Below, one piece after another: positions 50,438 to 64,000 of a stretch of DNA of 64,000 nt; within the stretch, counting starts at the first letter, position 1, and every line of letters begins with the position of its first letter. The stretch lies in assembly GCA_013397935.1 (NCBI GenBank), contig VZRN01006818.1, forward strand, positions 1,550,293 to 1,614,292. The letters run 5' to 3'. Origin of the DNA: Dasyornis broadbenti (lineage: Eukaryota > Chordata > Aves > Passeriformes > Dasyornithidae). The translations under genes and the position numbers were made by a program. Below the pieces are notes generated by a model that saw only the letters and a program-made list of their open reading frames with translations, did not search any database and had not been told where the DNA came from.

Positions 50438-53400
50438 AAGGCTTAGTATTGTAAAGTTGAGTGTAACTCTTTCATCTGAAAATATCTCATTGTCCTGAAG
50501 TGCTAAGTCTTGTCATAGCCTTCATAGATACATAATGAATCCTAGCTCTGTGGTACTCCAATTCTGGATTGTGCTCTCTAGGTAATAAAATAATTCTTTT
50601 ATAAATTACCACATTAAAGTGTTTGTGTGTTTATTTTTAAAAACACTTGATAGCTAAGTTTGGAAAAGCAAGCATTATTATTCCTCCTTGTCTCTCTGGG
50701 TTAAGTTACAACTTTTAATTACATTATTGCTTGCCAGCATCCCTCCCACAGAGTCTTTGCCTCATCCAGCACATGGAATATATACCGCTAATCTTGATCA
50801 GTCTTTCCTGTTCTCCTTAATGTAGAGTATGTAGCATAAGGCCATAAATTCCCTGTGTGGTACTCAAAGCTTGCTTTAAATGAAGAATTAATCATTTCAG
50901 CAGGGATATTTTTTCCTATAATATTTCACAAATGTTTGTGAATGTTCCTTCCAGTAATAACAATGTATTAACAACAGCTTCTTGCCTTCTGCAAGTACAC
51001 CACTACTCATATTTCTGGCTTTTAGTTAAAGTATGTTTTGTGTTGTGATTGAATTAAGTGATCCCTAGCTGCTTCTCCTCGGGCTCTGTGCATGCCTCAT
51101 CTGACAGTCACCTTGGTTGGCCAGGCCTCACTTTGGGACCTGCTGTTGCTCTCGTGCGCAGTGGTGATGATATTCCCATTTCATATGGAAGCTGACACAT
51201 AAGAAACGTGTGGATACCTATAGGAAGCCAATAAGAAGATCTGTCTAGAGCAATTGCTAATGGTACGTGCTGGGGAAGAGTGAGAGAAACAGGGCAATTA
51301 TGCAGTGGTGCCTGACAGAACTCTCTTCTAGCCTCTTTGATTTGAAGGCTAGGTCATTTCTCGTGGGAGTTACCTGGTTGCTTTTGCACCCATGTAAACT
51401 TGTAGCATTCCCCAGAGTCCTGTAACATGGAATCTCACAGATCCACTTGCAAAAACCACTCTGTCTTTCTATGTTTTTGAAGTCTGCTTCTTGTCACTGC
51501 CATTGGAGTAGGATTCAGCTCTGGACTGAAACACCCATGCAGGTGTGTGAATGGAAGCGTCTCACTGATGATTTGGCAGCACAGCTGAGAGCAATTCAGC
51601 TCACCACCAAGTCAGCATGTGGGTTGATAATCAGTTGCTTAAACCAAAAGTATCTAGTGTGGTCTTGGGTACTGTTGGATGTTTCTCACATATGTCACTT
51701 GTTTATCTGGTGGAATTGGCTCTTCTGTTTTGCTGCATCACCTGCCATGGGAATTAAACTGTTCAGGTGTTTTGATCAAATCAGTGTCTTGTGTTCTGTC
51801 CTGTCCCCTGCTTTGCTCCCTCCTTTGTGTAGTAAGAATTGTCCTCTGCTTCTGATCTGGTTAGATCTACAGCTGTGACAGACTTGTGCATGTATCTCAC
51901 ATTGCAGAGAACTTGTCCTGCTTGTGCTTACTTTGCTTGCAGATGTGAATATTCATGACTCAGCAAATCCTAGTAACTATCAGGTCTCAAGTCAGCTCCC
52001 CTAAAAGGAGAAAACCTGCCATTAGCAATCATCTGTGGATATTTTTGTACTTTAAACTCCTTTTCAGGGCAGGGGTAGAACCTGTTCCTGCCAAACCAAA
52101 TTCACTTGAGAGGTTCCTCCTACTGTTCCTCCTTAGCTGGGCTCTTTGCAGTTTCTGCTGCAAGGGATCTTACAGCCCCAGGCTCACAGTTACAGTTGCT
52201 TGATGAAAATACTGCCGCGGAACACCGGAAAATGCTTGTGTTTGCAAGTGTGTGAGGGAAATAGTGCTTTATGTAGTGTGGAGAATAATATACTGGTGGT
52301 AATCCATAAATGAATTCGTTTCTTCTTTAATTCTGTTTAGTTATTGATGAGAATAAGTCTAATAATGCTGCTTAAAAAGATAGATGCATTTGTTTAAAGA
52401 GTAGGTGGACCTTGAATTGAACAACAATTCTGAAACAGTGCTAAATGCATCTCTTTCCAACACGTGGTCCTGACTTGCTGTGCCTTTGCTAGCTTTTGCC
52501 ACTGGTTCCCTGTCATCCTCCTGGACTCCACAGCTTTCCCTTTGCAGTTGCAGCTGCTCCAGGGACACTCAGATGAATTTGTGTCATGGACAAACTCGCC
52601 ATTTCCCTGCAGCTTCTCCCTCTGTTGCAATGGAGCTGTTTGGCTGGAGTTTTGAGAGAGGAGAAAAATGTCTTCTTTATATGTAATGTTGTGAACCTTG
52701 GCTCAACCTTTTTAACATTAGTTGCAGTTGTGATCAACTAAAAAATGTGTGTTGCCATCTGTGCAATTTCAGTCAATACATGCTTGTGTGCCACAGAGAT
52801 AATGTGTTCTTTTAAAAGAATCTGTTTGCAAATTATTATTCCAAATTTGACACTTGGACGTGTGCTGTATTTATCTTCTGAAAGCATTTTTAGTACCTTT
52901 CCCTTGCCTTATTTTCAGGGAAACGTACTTAAACCCGTTACTTAGTGGTTGTGTTCAAGTTCATATTAAAGGTTATAGCCTACACTTGTTCAGTACTTCA
53001 CTTCCAAAGGGCACACAATTAAAAACTCCTAGATTTTAAACCTCATCTTAAAACTACACGTGTATTCATGGGAAAATCTGAACTGGCGCTTCATTCCTGG
53101 TTTGAGTGGTGGAGTAAAAAATATGGACTTTCACCATTATCCAGCTGCAGAGACAGTAAATTAGAGGCCTCTTAAGGGGCCAGGTGTCCCTTGGCAGCAT
53201 TTTGATGTCTGCTGTTTCTAGTAAGCAAGCTGGATATTGGGAGTTTCTAAGTTGGTCTGGGTATGGGGAGAGTTGTGTTCTGTTGTTTATAAATCTAAAT
53301 GAGCATTGCTGAGCTCCTTTGGCTGCTCTTTCTTATGTTAATCCTTAGTTTTTAATCTTGTTCAACTGGATTTGTTCAGTGCTTTTTTTACTTCAAAACT

Positions 53401-55997
53401 ATGCAGTCACTTAAACAGCTTGAGTCAAGACAGCAAATATCAGTGAGGGTTTGGACTGAGACAGAGATCACGTTCTGCAAACAGCTGTTGTGGTGGAGGG
53501 TGTCGGTAGCCCTTTCATTGGGAGCACTCTTTGTGTACTGGAGCAGTCAGATCTGGAAGATCATGTAATGTTAGAAAAGAACGTAAGAGTCAGTACTCTA
53601 GTGCCAGCATTCCTGATAACTTGGTATTTCTGAACGTCCCAATAAACAGACATATGGGACTCAGTGTAAACTGAAACACAAGAGTGCTGAAGTTATGGGT
53701 GCAGGGATGATGTTTCCTTGTTCTGTGTAATGTTTAGAAAAGGTTTGCTAAGCCTACTGTTTACAGCTGATTTGCAAAATATTCCCAGGAATGTACAGTT
53801 GTGCTGGCAAATTATTCTCTTAACCAGTAGTAGTTTGCAAAGAGATCCCAGAGGGAATAGGAGTGTAGGTTATGATCAGTCCTAAAACAGGAGCGTGTGT
53901 GATGCTCCCAAGTTCATGGGCAAGTCACCGCAAGGGCTGGCATCCTAGTGTCTGCCAGCAGGGAGCCTCCCTCCACCCACCGGCTCTGTCACCAGCTGTA
54001 GCAGTCAGCTGGTCATCTACCTGTTATCTGTTATTAATTTATAAAAGGATCTGCTCCTGTGGTGAAAATTATTCTGTTACCCGTTTTATTGGCAACACCT
54101 GAACTAGCTAAAACAAGAGCGTGACCCCCTGGTGATACTGCATCTACCTGTTAACATGCACATGAATTCCCTTCAAAGCCTTTTGAGATCAGTTTGAGCA
54201 CAGGTGTTCTGGTGGGCAGGAAAAACAGATAGTGGTGGCTGGTGATCTCTTGAGATGTGCCAAGCAGCAAAGGAGGGCAGTGGGATTAATTCTTTTGGAA
54301 AAAGTAGATTACTTGTTGCCCAGCTTTGTCCTTTACATCTTGGCACATGGAACTGGGACTCTGGTGGCAGGAGCAGAACACAGTGCATGGTCTGCACAGT
54401 GTCTGCCTCCGTCAGAGATGCGGAAGGTACTTTGGAAAGCGTTATCCCATAGCAAGCTTTTTGGCTGTCCTGTGTATGGGCTGTGTGATCGAAACCACCA
54501 CGTCTGTGTGGGAGGGTGGCTGGAAGCAGGTGTGCTTCATTTCTAGGATAATTATGCGGCCATGTAAAACTACTTAGGAGTACAAAAAGCAGAGAGCGCT
54601 CTCTCCTTATGTTACCAGTAACATCAAGATGTTGCTGGTTTTGATAACTGTCTTTCCTCAGGGTAGAACTAGACTTCTGACTCACTAGAAATATGGTATT
54701 TCCTAGTCTGGTTAAGCCTAAAAGATGTTTGTGAGTCTTCCTTAATTTTTCAGTAATGTAAATTAGAGGTACTAGAATGAGAAATCACAAACAAAATGCA
54801 GCTTACTGAAGCAAAACTGGAAGGTGTGGTGGCACCTCAAATTGTATACCCCATAGCATTATCTCTTCTTAGGATCACTTGCATCCTTTGTAGTTTGCTT
54901 GTGTAGATTGCCTTTGCTCTTTTTCTGAAATGCTGAAAAGCTGTGGCTGTCTTCTTCCCACTTTGCATCATAAAAACTATTTGATTAAAAGCATGTAGTA
55001 AGCTTCTTTTGTTCCTTGTGTTTCTACACTTTGATGTTGCCATGCCATTTTTTCTGAAAACATTCCTGCATGTATGCATATGTGGGTATGAGTGTGTGTC
55101 ACCTTAGTCAGCCTATGGAAGTAACTACACTGTTTTTTGTTTATTTTTACTAATTAATAAATGAGGAATTCTGCTGATTTCATTAGGATTTACTGATGAA
55201 TGGTCATAATAATCAAGGGCTATGCTCTGCCATTCTGAGAGAATTTTCTTATACTTGAGGTGCCTTGTAGCTTTTGTGCAAAAGTCACACTTATTACTAT
55301 GTTATTGTATCTTTCAACATTCATAATGTGAGACAGAAGTGATTGTTTGAATGCTAAATTAGTGCCTTTAAAAAACTGAATGCCTTCTCTGCACTGTTCT
55401 GTTGTCAGCAGTTTCCAGGTCTGCTCCCTGTAATATGGTAGTGCCTTGCTAGGATGCTGCATGGGAAACACCAATGTGTTCCTCTCCCCCTTCCCTACCC
55501 CGTGCAACCAGACATTACAAAAGAATAACTTTTTATGTGAACCTGCAATGTTTGTCGATTTGAAGAGTTTTTGCTATCACATTATGCAAAGGAGATACTG
55601 GTAGAAATTTGGCTTATTTTCAGTGTTCTGGCAAAATTTCCCATACAGGTTTGGAACAGGGGAAATACCAAAACTTTATTTAATTACATGTTTGATTGAG
55701 GTATAAAAGCTGAGGCTCTTCACTTGTGGCAAGTCTGCAATTAGAGAGGTCTTGTTAGCAGACCTGTATTATATATGCTCAGTGGAAGAGTGGATGTGAA
55801 CTGACTGTTGTGATTACAGGTCTACTGCTTTTGTGTGTGTCAGAGGTTCCAGATACGTTCTTAATTTTTCTGGCTCTTGAAAAGACCCCCCATTTCTGTA
55901 TAATTTTAAGTATGCACGTAGTATATTTGGCATAACTTAGTAACTTCAGTGTAAGTTTAAAGACATAGGCAAATGCTGTATTTCCAGTTGGATGATG

Positions 55998-56031
55998 TTT
56001 TTTTGTTTGTTTGTTTGGGTTTTTTTTTTTG
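55998..56031. repeat. (TTTG)n / poly-T tract
   Basis: An eight-T run, three TTTG units and then a T run of about ten. No retroposon body is attached. Confidence 0.85.
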
Positions 56032-59000
56032 TATTTCATGTTGATCACCTTTGAAAATGGTGTTTATCTGGGTGCATGCTTCATTTTATCTGGTAAAATC
56101 ATGAGTTCTCGGTATTTTATGTTAAAGTACGGGAAATGTTAAAATATTTCAAGTACTTTTATTAAAAGGCAGCTGTGATTTTGCTTTGCAGAATTTGTTG
56201 TTTATTTGAGCAAATTTTGATTGTACTGGTTTCAGCTTATCTGATGCTTGCCCATAGAGTGGCCCATCCTTTTCAATATGATCTCTCTTCTGAGTGTTTT
56301 CTCAGAGGGTGTGGTGGTACTGATTATCCTTATTCCCTCCAACATCAACAAGGGTATTTTTTAAGATGAAAAATTCTGCTAGATTCTTCTGCTTCCACCT
56401 GAAATGCCTATCAGTTCTAACAGATTTCATACCTTCATAAGCTTCATAATTACATTTCCTGAAGCAGAAGTCAGGCTTAAGGAAAGGTGGAGTAGCAGCA
56501 GCACTTCCTTGTGCCTGTAACATCCTGCCCATAAAAGCAGGGAAATAGCTGTTTGGAAAGGAAAAAAGAACAACTTTTTGAACTTTCTGTTGTAAAATCA
56601 ACACGTTCTCCCATTTGCTGCTTAAGAACAAAGCATGTAATCATTTTCCTCCTTCTCTGGTTTCCTGGTGGCCGTTCTCCAGCATGGCAAAGTGACTTGT
56701 GTTTGGAGTTGGGCCATAGCATCAGGTTGGTAAGCAAGCAAGCCGTGTTCTCCAGTGCAGCCTAATTGTTGTTCTCCTGACCTTCTCTTGCATGGCGAGT
56801 TTGTTTATCCGGCTTTTCCAGTGGGAGATTCATTAACCATGTTCTGAAGTCTTCTGTTCACACCTCCCTTGAACACCTAGCAGTTGTAGCCTCCTACTCT
56901 GTTCTCTCTCCACTCTGTTGTGCCAGTATTGATCTAAACAGCACTGGTATCACCCTACTCTTTTGCTGATGTTATTAAAAAAAAAAAACGTCTGAGTGTA
57001 ACAACTGTCGTGTAATTCTGAAGTGATTCCCTAGTACAGAATTGTCTGCCCAGATACAGAAATTGTGAGTTGATGGGAAGGGAGCAGCATGCTCACATTA
57101 GCACTGGAGACATTAGTGGTGTAAACTGTCTGCTGATACATGGCACCAGGCTAGCACAGTGTTTGGGTAAGTTGGGACCTCTGCCATGAAATGTTTATTG
57201 CACTGTAGTTCTCCTATGCTGCAGACTTGGTTAGTGCTTGTTTGTATTATCTGTGGTCTTTTTTTAACCTGTGCAAAAATAAAACAAAACCCTGGCTTTC
57301 CTTTGCTAGTTCATCTGCTTTCAGTTTGTTTATTCTGTTCTTTTTCACCTGTAAAAAGAAAAATGATACCTTGTCCATCCTATTTAAGAAAGGAGCCTCC
57401 TGGATTTGTGGATGTCATTTGCAGCCTGGTAGGGAGTCTGTTCCTGGATGAGCACTGTGACAGCTGACACTGGTTTCTCAGACAGTGGTAGCATCTAGCA
57501 GAGAAGCAGGGCATCTGGCTAAAAGCAGTCATCTTTTAAATTGTCTCAGCATTGGAGGCACCTGAATTCATTTGTAAGAAATTAATGTGTGTGTGTATTC
57601 TGGAAAACAAATTCATACTGAAACTGGGCAGCAAGTGTATTTTTGCAGAAAAGGTTGAGACACTAGTTGGTTGCAGTTTTCAGTTTTTGTTATTGTAATA
57701 GTATGTTTTGTCTTTCTTTTCTAGAGAATGTAGGAGTTTTGAAGAAACTTGTCCTTTTGTCAGTCCCACTCTGCTTGCCACTGAAGTGCTTGGTAGCCGT
57801 AGATGTGTGTGAGTAATAGAATCCAGGTGGTAGAAAAACAAGATATTGAAACCCCTCAGAAGCAGGTTATGATTACCAAGACAATGAGTTTATTCAAGGC
57901 ATAATCTTGCTGAATCAGTTGACTGGTTTCCTCACAATGCAGAGATGTGAGGGTTGAGTACCATCTTAGCAGTGTGATCTTGAGGTCGCTGGGACATGGG
58001 CTTTAGTGGGTGGTGGCATGGGGCTGGATGGTTAAGGTCCAGCAGCCGACTGCCTTTATCCCTTCGTTCTCAGCGAGGCCATGAATGCTCTGCTGCATCC
58101 CTCATCTGCAAGATGAGAGGAGTAACTTAAACTGGGGAGCTGCAGTAAAGTTGAATCCAAGACTGATTCAAGCCTTTTATTTTCCTTCTTGCTGGAACAG
58201 CAGTGAAATCTGAGCTCTGAAGTTCTGATTAGCTCAGACTGGAATTCCAGTCAAATTGAATGAAAGTGGAGAAAGAACCAAAAATTCCTTTTTGCTGCAG
58301 CCTTGAGATAATTGCCTAAGGGGTTCTGGTTTTTACTTTTCGACATTTGACCTCTTAAGGCTGGGGATACAAAACAGAGGTAAAATCCTATCATTAAAGT
58401 CAGTATAAGTTTACACTATGGTAGTACATGGTCACCTAGTTTGCCACTGTCCATTTTTCTTGAATTTTTGATAGATTAGTTAAAGCAGTAGTAGGTAAAG
58501 CTGATGATTATAGTATGCTGCTTTAGAAATGTCTCTTGGATACTATCTGATTTTTAATAAAATGTGGTAATATGAAGGCTGTACAGAAGGGTACAGTCAT
58601 TACAGTTTTAACTGTTAATGAAATGTGCCAGGTGGTACAAATTTTCTGGAGCATGAAAGAAGGAGGAAGTTTTTCATGGAGGCTAGACTGCAGGGTGCAC
58701 CCTTTTGTCTGCACTGTGAGATATTTAATTTGGATGTCTCTTTGAAGAAACTGGTTTCTAATATTTCTGTGGAAGCTGTGTAGAAACTTACTTGCACAAA
58801 TTGCAGTGAGAGAAGTAGTGTTGGTATAAAAATATTTCCTATGGACTTACTTCTTGAAAACCTAACTTGTTTTGAACTAGAGCTACAGTCACTATAAACT
58901 TCATCAGGTTTTAGATGGAGTTTTTAGCTGTGTTTGTTTTGTATGTATATAAAGTAGCAGTTACATAAGTTGACTGTAAATGCATGTGATGGTTTTATCG

Positions 59001-61267
59001 TGATCATATTTAACATACTAAGAAGATACTTCTGCTACTTTGGCTTAGAGGTTGTGTATTTTGCTGAGGATACCAGTGACTGCTTACAACTTTGAGCATC
59101 CCGCCAGCCCCCAAGGTTATTGTTATGAGTTTTTGAGGCCTTTCAAATGCAGATTTCATTTGAAAAATTCGTAGTTGTACTTCCTTAATTTTGTGGGTGT
59201 TTGAGTGATGCATGTGTGGTAAAGGAGGGCATTTTCCCTTCAGAAAAGTTTCAACTATAAGATCAGCACCAGGTTGACAGAGATAGTAACAGTAACCTTT
59301 TGAATTTGAAGAACTGTATGTTCTTCAAACAAAATACTGCATCCTCCCTATGACTGGCATTTCTTTGAGAAGACCATTCATCTTTCTGAACATTTTTTTC
59401 ACTGTAGTGCCTGTGATAAGGGAAAACTGTCAGGGTTGTTCTGTATTTGAAGAGCTAATGCACTGTGTGAAGTTTCCTAGATGAGAATTGTTACTGTGCA
59501 TTTTTGAGGCTTGTGTTTTTTCTTTTAAGTGGAACAAATCCAAACAAAAATTACTTGGTTGGTGGGACTGTTGTGACCATGTGCAGGCTCACCATTTCTG
59601 TTTAACACCAGCCCTGAGGCTTGGCCTGATTATGAAGTTGTTTTTTCTTGATACAGGCAGGATTTGTCAGAAAGTTTTAAAAGTAATTTGGTGACACTAT
59701 CTTAGAACTACCCAACCAAACCCAGGAAGGGAATGTTGCTCTAAAGATAAAATGGTGTTTGACACACTTGGCGAAAGCTGGCACATCACCCAGCTTGTGC
59801 TGAGACAAGGCCACAACTGAGCTTGCTTCAGACTGGAAAGTGCTGGCAGTAAGCACGGGAGAGGACTGTATGCCTTGGACTGGCATGGGGCTTGCTTCCC
59901 CATGGTTGGTTGGTTTCCAATGCCAGTTTTAATGTAAAATGTAGATAGCTGCATTGGAAGATCTGGGAGGTTGTCATTGTTAACAACCTCTTCCCGCCTT
60001 CTGTTGGATGGAACATGTTGGATTCTTGCATTGCAGGGTCACATGCAAATACTGTGGTGTAATGACCCAGAGCCTTAATGTTACTTAGTTGTTTGATCGC
60101 TACTTGTTTTAGTACCCTGGGCGTCAGACCATACTTAACCTTTGAGATATACTAATTAGTTTTCAATACAATATCTTGTATAAGCTTGTTTCCTAATGGT
60201 CTTTTAAAAGCTTGAATTTGTTGTGCAGGTCACAGAGGCTGGTAATCCATTTTAGTTCATTAAACACCTTATGTGCTTAAATAGCCAGCAGTTAAAACTC
60301 ACACCTTCTGAAGAAGAGACCTGAAGGAGATTATTTCCTGTCTATAAAAGTCTGATGTGATATTTCTTACATCTAGTTTTACTGAAATTTGCAAAACTGA
60401 AACAGCTGCTAAATGTTATTTAAATCATGTAACGTATTTAGTTAGAAACATATCATAGTATGAAGGGGTAGAAATGTACAGATCTGTGTAAAAGCTCTTA
60501 TGTCTTTAGGAACAAAATCTAATGCTAAGCCTGAGTTGCTATTATTTGTACAGTTGGTTTTCACTTTAAACAGATGACCTCTTTTTTGAAACTGGGTTGC
60601 ATGCCAGTAGTTAAAGTACAACCATGTAGGGTATGACAGGGTTTGTAACTAGGGGTTTTCAGAGGTGAGGTCATGATAAACTTAAATGAAACTTAAGCAG
60701 CAATGTTAATGTCACCAACAAATATATTCAGTTTTCTAGCCTTCCTTTCACAATGCATGATTACGAACTGTGTTTATATTTCCTCTGTTTGAAGGAAAAT
60801 AATTTGTTAAAAGGAATGAAGAGAAGTTACAACTTTTGTTTTGTTTCGCTGCTGCTTAAAAATATTCACCGTATAAACATCTGAATGTTTACATCAGAGG
60901 GGGCAGGCAGGAGCCATAATGTTTTACTTCGTCATTCAGCGCTTTTGTTAGCATGCCCAAACCACATGGTGGTACTTGAGAAAAACTGAAAATAGTTGGA
61001 AAGTAGCAAGTATTTATTAACTGTAATGCCTGCATCTTGTAAAATTATGGTAAAATTATAAGATGTGGTAGTTGCATGGGGATTTCTTTAACCACAATTG
61101 AAGGGAGACAACATTGCATCAAGGATAAAGGCAAAGATTTTTCACAGACCTGTAGCATACAGATTTATAAATAAAGAGCATCTAAGCTTTGGTGCACCTA
61201 TGCCACAAGTTCTGAGGCAGGTCTGGTCCCCACATCCATTTTTGTGGTTAGTCACCCTTCTGTAAAA

Positions 61268-61603
61268 TGATTGAGAGGATGGAGCAGCTACCTTAGGAAA
61301 GACTAAGGAGTTCAAGGCTCCTCATTTTGGAGAAGAAAAAAAGAAAGTATGTGTGATTGTGGTCTACAAAATCACAAAGGTGATATATAAGCTGAATGAG
61401 AAACTCAGATTTACCAGGTCCTGCCATATTAGGATTAAAAGGCACTCATAGTTTTTAACAGAAGTTATCTTCTATCTTAATAGAAGGTCAGCTTAAAGCA
61501 GATGGCAGTACTTCTATACACTGCAGTCATGAATTTCTGGAACTTGCTGCCACAGGAGGTGTAGAGGCAGGGAATGTTGGCAGGTTCAGAAAGGGCTTAT
61601 GTG
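61268..61603 (+). mobile_element. Ancient CR1-type LINE 3' coding remnant
   Basis: Highly diverged but ordered matches to the CR1 ORF2 C-terminus in sense orientation: a GAGCAGCTACCTTAGG...AAGGAGTTCAAGGCTC block (ERLR..GLF-type), a GGTCTACAAAATCACAAAGG segment (VYKIMNG-type), AGGATTAAAAGGCACTCATA (TRGH-type), and TTTCTGGAACTTGCTGCCAC reading FWNLLP and then QEV (compare CR1 LWNSLPQEV). Stops and frame breaks are frequent. It is clearly older than the 28-kb copy. Subfamily cannot be assigned without alignment. Confidence 0.72.
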
Positions 61604-64000
61604 CATGCATAGGCACCAGGCCCATAAATGGACACTAAACAGACTCGGAAGGGAGGTGCCCTCTGAATTCCTGCTTCCACACTTGTGGATGCCAGCAGAG
61701 AGGCTGCAGAAAAGGCTCACGTGCTTGCTTGAAATAGCCTTTGTTTTTGCTGCTGTCAAAGGTGGAATATCAGGCTGGATGCCCTGTATACCTGATCTGG
61801 GAGGGTGCCACTTCTCCTGCTCCGTCAGGAGGACATGATATGGGCTGTTCTTGAACTCTCTCTGACTGTCAGGATAATTGTTCAAGACTCAGGTCAGCCA
61901 AACCACTTAGAGAACAAAATATTTTCCTAAAAATGAGACTGCTTCCTTGCCCTGTGTGCCACCATAGGAATTGGATCTCCCTGAGTGCAGAAAGCAAAAG
62001 GTATTACAAGAAGATACAGAGATTATTCTGCCCACGTCCATCCTGTCAGAAAAATTCCCATTTCCCTGATCCAGAGAGCAACTTCACCGTGTTAGGGAGG
62101 ATGCAAACACTGCAAGGTTCAGCTATGTGATAAGGTGCAATACTCGGAGATACATGGATATTTATGTTTCTTCCTGGCCACCCTGCCCCCAGCTGGTCTT
62201 CTCCACACCTTTTTGGCTGCTGGTGTCTCTGACTGGCTGTGACCAGTGTCTCTGCTTTGTGAGTCTCAGGGTTTCAGATGAAGGATGAGCACATATCCTG
62301 AATTCAGGCTTACCCCAGGGTAGGAAGAGATATTGCTGTCACTGGGAAGGCTGCTCTGCTCTCAGGAGAGTTAGGATGAGGGAGAAGTAAGATGCTTGTT
62401 TCAAAATAGTTTAATTGCAAGGTTTCAGTTTCTTTCTCTACTGTGGGAGTGCTGGCAGGCTGTAGGGAAGAGTGTTTTTGCTTGTAGAAGGAGTAACAAC
62501 TGAGATCAGAATTCCCTTCCTCTATTTTCTTTCCTGTGTTCTCTGTTGGGCTTTTTTTGTTGTTTGATAGCACTGTTAGTTAAATCCTTTCTTTAATGCA
62601 AATGCAATGTAAGTAGGATGCACTAGCTGAAATTTTTATGACTAAACAGGACTTAGATTTTACTTTTTTTTAATGTAGATTATTTCTGGCCACAATTTAC
62701 AGCAAGATCAGGACATCTTCATTCATCTTACTGAATGATGGTCACTGTGTATGTGGGATTAATGTGAAATGTGAGAGCTGAGATAGGGACTGACACGTCT
62801 TAGAAGATTGCTTGAGTTCCCACAAGTCTTTGGTTCTTCAGCTTTCGCATAAATATGCTTTATATATGTTCCTGGGATAGGTTTAATCTTTTGTCCATTA
62901 TATTTTCCTTTGTCTTTCAAGCTGAAACATTAAGAGTTGCTTGGTTCCCCATTCCTCAAGAGATGCTGATTTCTTGAAGTTTTGTGAAAATAGCAGGTTG
63001 GATGGAAGAGAGAGACTTTCTTGTATCTCTCCATAAATAGAAGGCTGCAGTAGCAGTTTGGGGAAGCCAGACATCTGACTCAAGGGAAGGATCCTGAGGA
63101 TACAGGCTTCATGGTTTTGGAGTTTTCTTTCTTTGTGAGACCTTCTCAGTCTTATCCCATAGCAGCTTGTAGCTGTTGAGTTTATTAGTGCCTTCTTACT
63201 GCATGCAGGACTAGGGTTTGGCAGCAACCGTGAGACTTAGACTTTCATAAAGCCCCTGATGTGATGTGATTCTTCTTTTTCAGGACCACAATTTGATTTG
63301 CAGTTCACTTTAATTGTAATTTGTGCAGTTCTAGTTGTGTTTCTTGAGGATTCATGCTGAGCTAGTCTCAGCTAGGGCTTTCCACTCAGCATAAATGTTA
63401 CAAAGAGAGCACTGCTTCTCTAAACATCTGTGCTACAATAAATGAGATGAGCATGGGGGGTGGAGGTGATAAAGAAAAAACATTTTCTGCCCTTTTTGTT
63501 GAGAGGAAGCTCAGCTGTGAAGAGGCATTGCATCATGAGTGCTAATGAAAGACCAGCTATTCCTCTTGGGAAAATGAAAGCACTTGCCTCATTTCCCTCT
63601 TACTGGCAGCTGTTGCTTAGGAATTTCATTTGAGAATGAAATGCTGCTTTGGTTGACCTGAGAAATGGCTTTAATACAAAAGGCTGCCAATGGTGTGCAC
63701 TGTAAGTGTTGTGAAGGACAGAATGATTTTCTTAAAATTTAATAGCTCAGACTAGAAAGTTAGTGGTTTAGACCCAGATATATCATCTGCATGGATTCTG
63801 ATGTATTCAACTGTCTACTTGAGATTACTTTTTATCTTTCACATCTGTGCTGGTCTCAGGAAGTAGCAGATCACAATAGCATCAGCGAATGGGAGGAGAC
63901 CAGGAGCTCTAATGAGGAAAACACTTAGTTGGGCTGGGAGGAGAAAGAGGTGGTGATGTGGCAGACATTACTGAGAATATCATTTGTCCAAGTGATGGAA
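61604..64000. other. RASSF3 intron 1, last segment to window edge
   Basis: AT-leaning sequence without a supported exon or repeat. Minus-strand open frames at 61586-61885 and 62898-63227 have no recognisable domain. The intron is assumed to continue past the right edge. Confidence 0.6.

Larger units (their letters stand above)
35544..61267. other. RASSF3 intron 1, third segment
   Basis: About 25.7 kb with no exon, RNA gene or clear mobile element recognised. It holds poly-T and poly-A tracts, a GT/TA microsatellite, a 19-bp tandem duplication and the second assembly gap. Somewhat GC-richer patches (for example 38300-39000 and 54200-54600) give longer open frames on both strands, but these overlap each other and show no domain. 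Codons of RASSF3 exon 2 were searched for by eye and not found. Confidence 0.65.

Noticed and set aside
51447..51878. 143-codon plus-strand open frame
   Set aside because: Cys, Leu and Trp-rich low-information translation with no domain. Not consistent with RASSF3 exon 2.
54591..54604. Perfect 14-bp palindrome AGAGAGCGCTCTCT (also CCCACAGCTGTGGG at 17351-17364)
   Set aside because: About four 14-bp perfect palindromes are expected by chance in 64 kb.
54173..54685. 170-codon minus-strand open frame, the longest in the window
   Set aside because: No recognisable domain, and overlapping plus-strand frames of 60-100 codons cover the same patch. By rough stop-codon frequency a few frames of this length are expected in 128 kb of double-stranded sequence, more so in a GC-richer patch.
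58090..58130. CCCTCATCTGCAAGATGAGA resembling the MIR 3' core
   Set aside because: The rest of the element is absent or displaced; not enough ordered similarity.

Overview
The window is vertebrate nuclear DNA, and the retroposons point to a bird. It is AT-leaning and repeat-poor. Its recognisable mobile elements are fragments of CR1 LINEs with the avian-type 3' end, plus one very old MIR-like relic. I see no bacterial or organellar gene organisation, no tRNA or rRNA gene and no CRISPR array.

Only one protein-coding exon can be supported. At 21754-21882 on the + strand, inside a dense CpG island (about 21180-22275), lies the first coding exon of RASSF3, a Ras-association domain family member. 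It encodes 43 residues with the family's N-terminal block (SSGYSSLEE, then FFFTARTSFFRR) and ends in a consensus splice donor. Everything from 21883 to the right edge, about 42 kb, reads as intron 1. I searched by eye for exon 2 and did not find it. The left 21 kb is upstream intergenic DNA. In other vertebrates I recall TBK1 upstream in the same orientation and GNS downstream; neither is visible here.

Layout: 1-60, a short CpG-bearing patch with an NRF1-like site and a strong-context ATG, possibly the edge of another promoter; 61-21165, intergenic DNA with a MIR relic and a small microsatellite; 21180-22275, CpG island with RASSF3 promoter, 5'UTR and coding exon 1, interrupted by a 48-base gap; 22276-64000, intron 1 with CR1 fragments near 27.9-29.0, 35.4-35.5 and 61.3-61.6 kb, simple repeats, and a 33-base gap inside a poly-T tract at 47.47 kb.

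The most unusual structure is a run of three perfect inverted repeats in 71 bp at 34995-35065, within the intron and not assignable to a known repeat. I found no evidence of a novel multigene system. The long open frames (up to 170 codons) have no recognisable domains and are about as long as chance would give in this much DNA.
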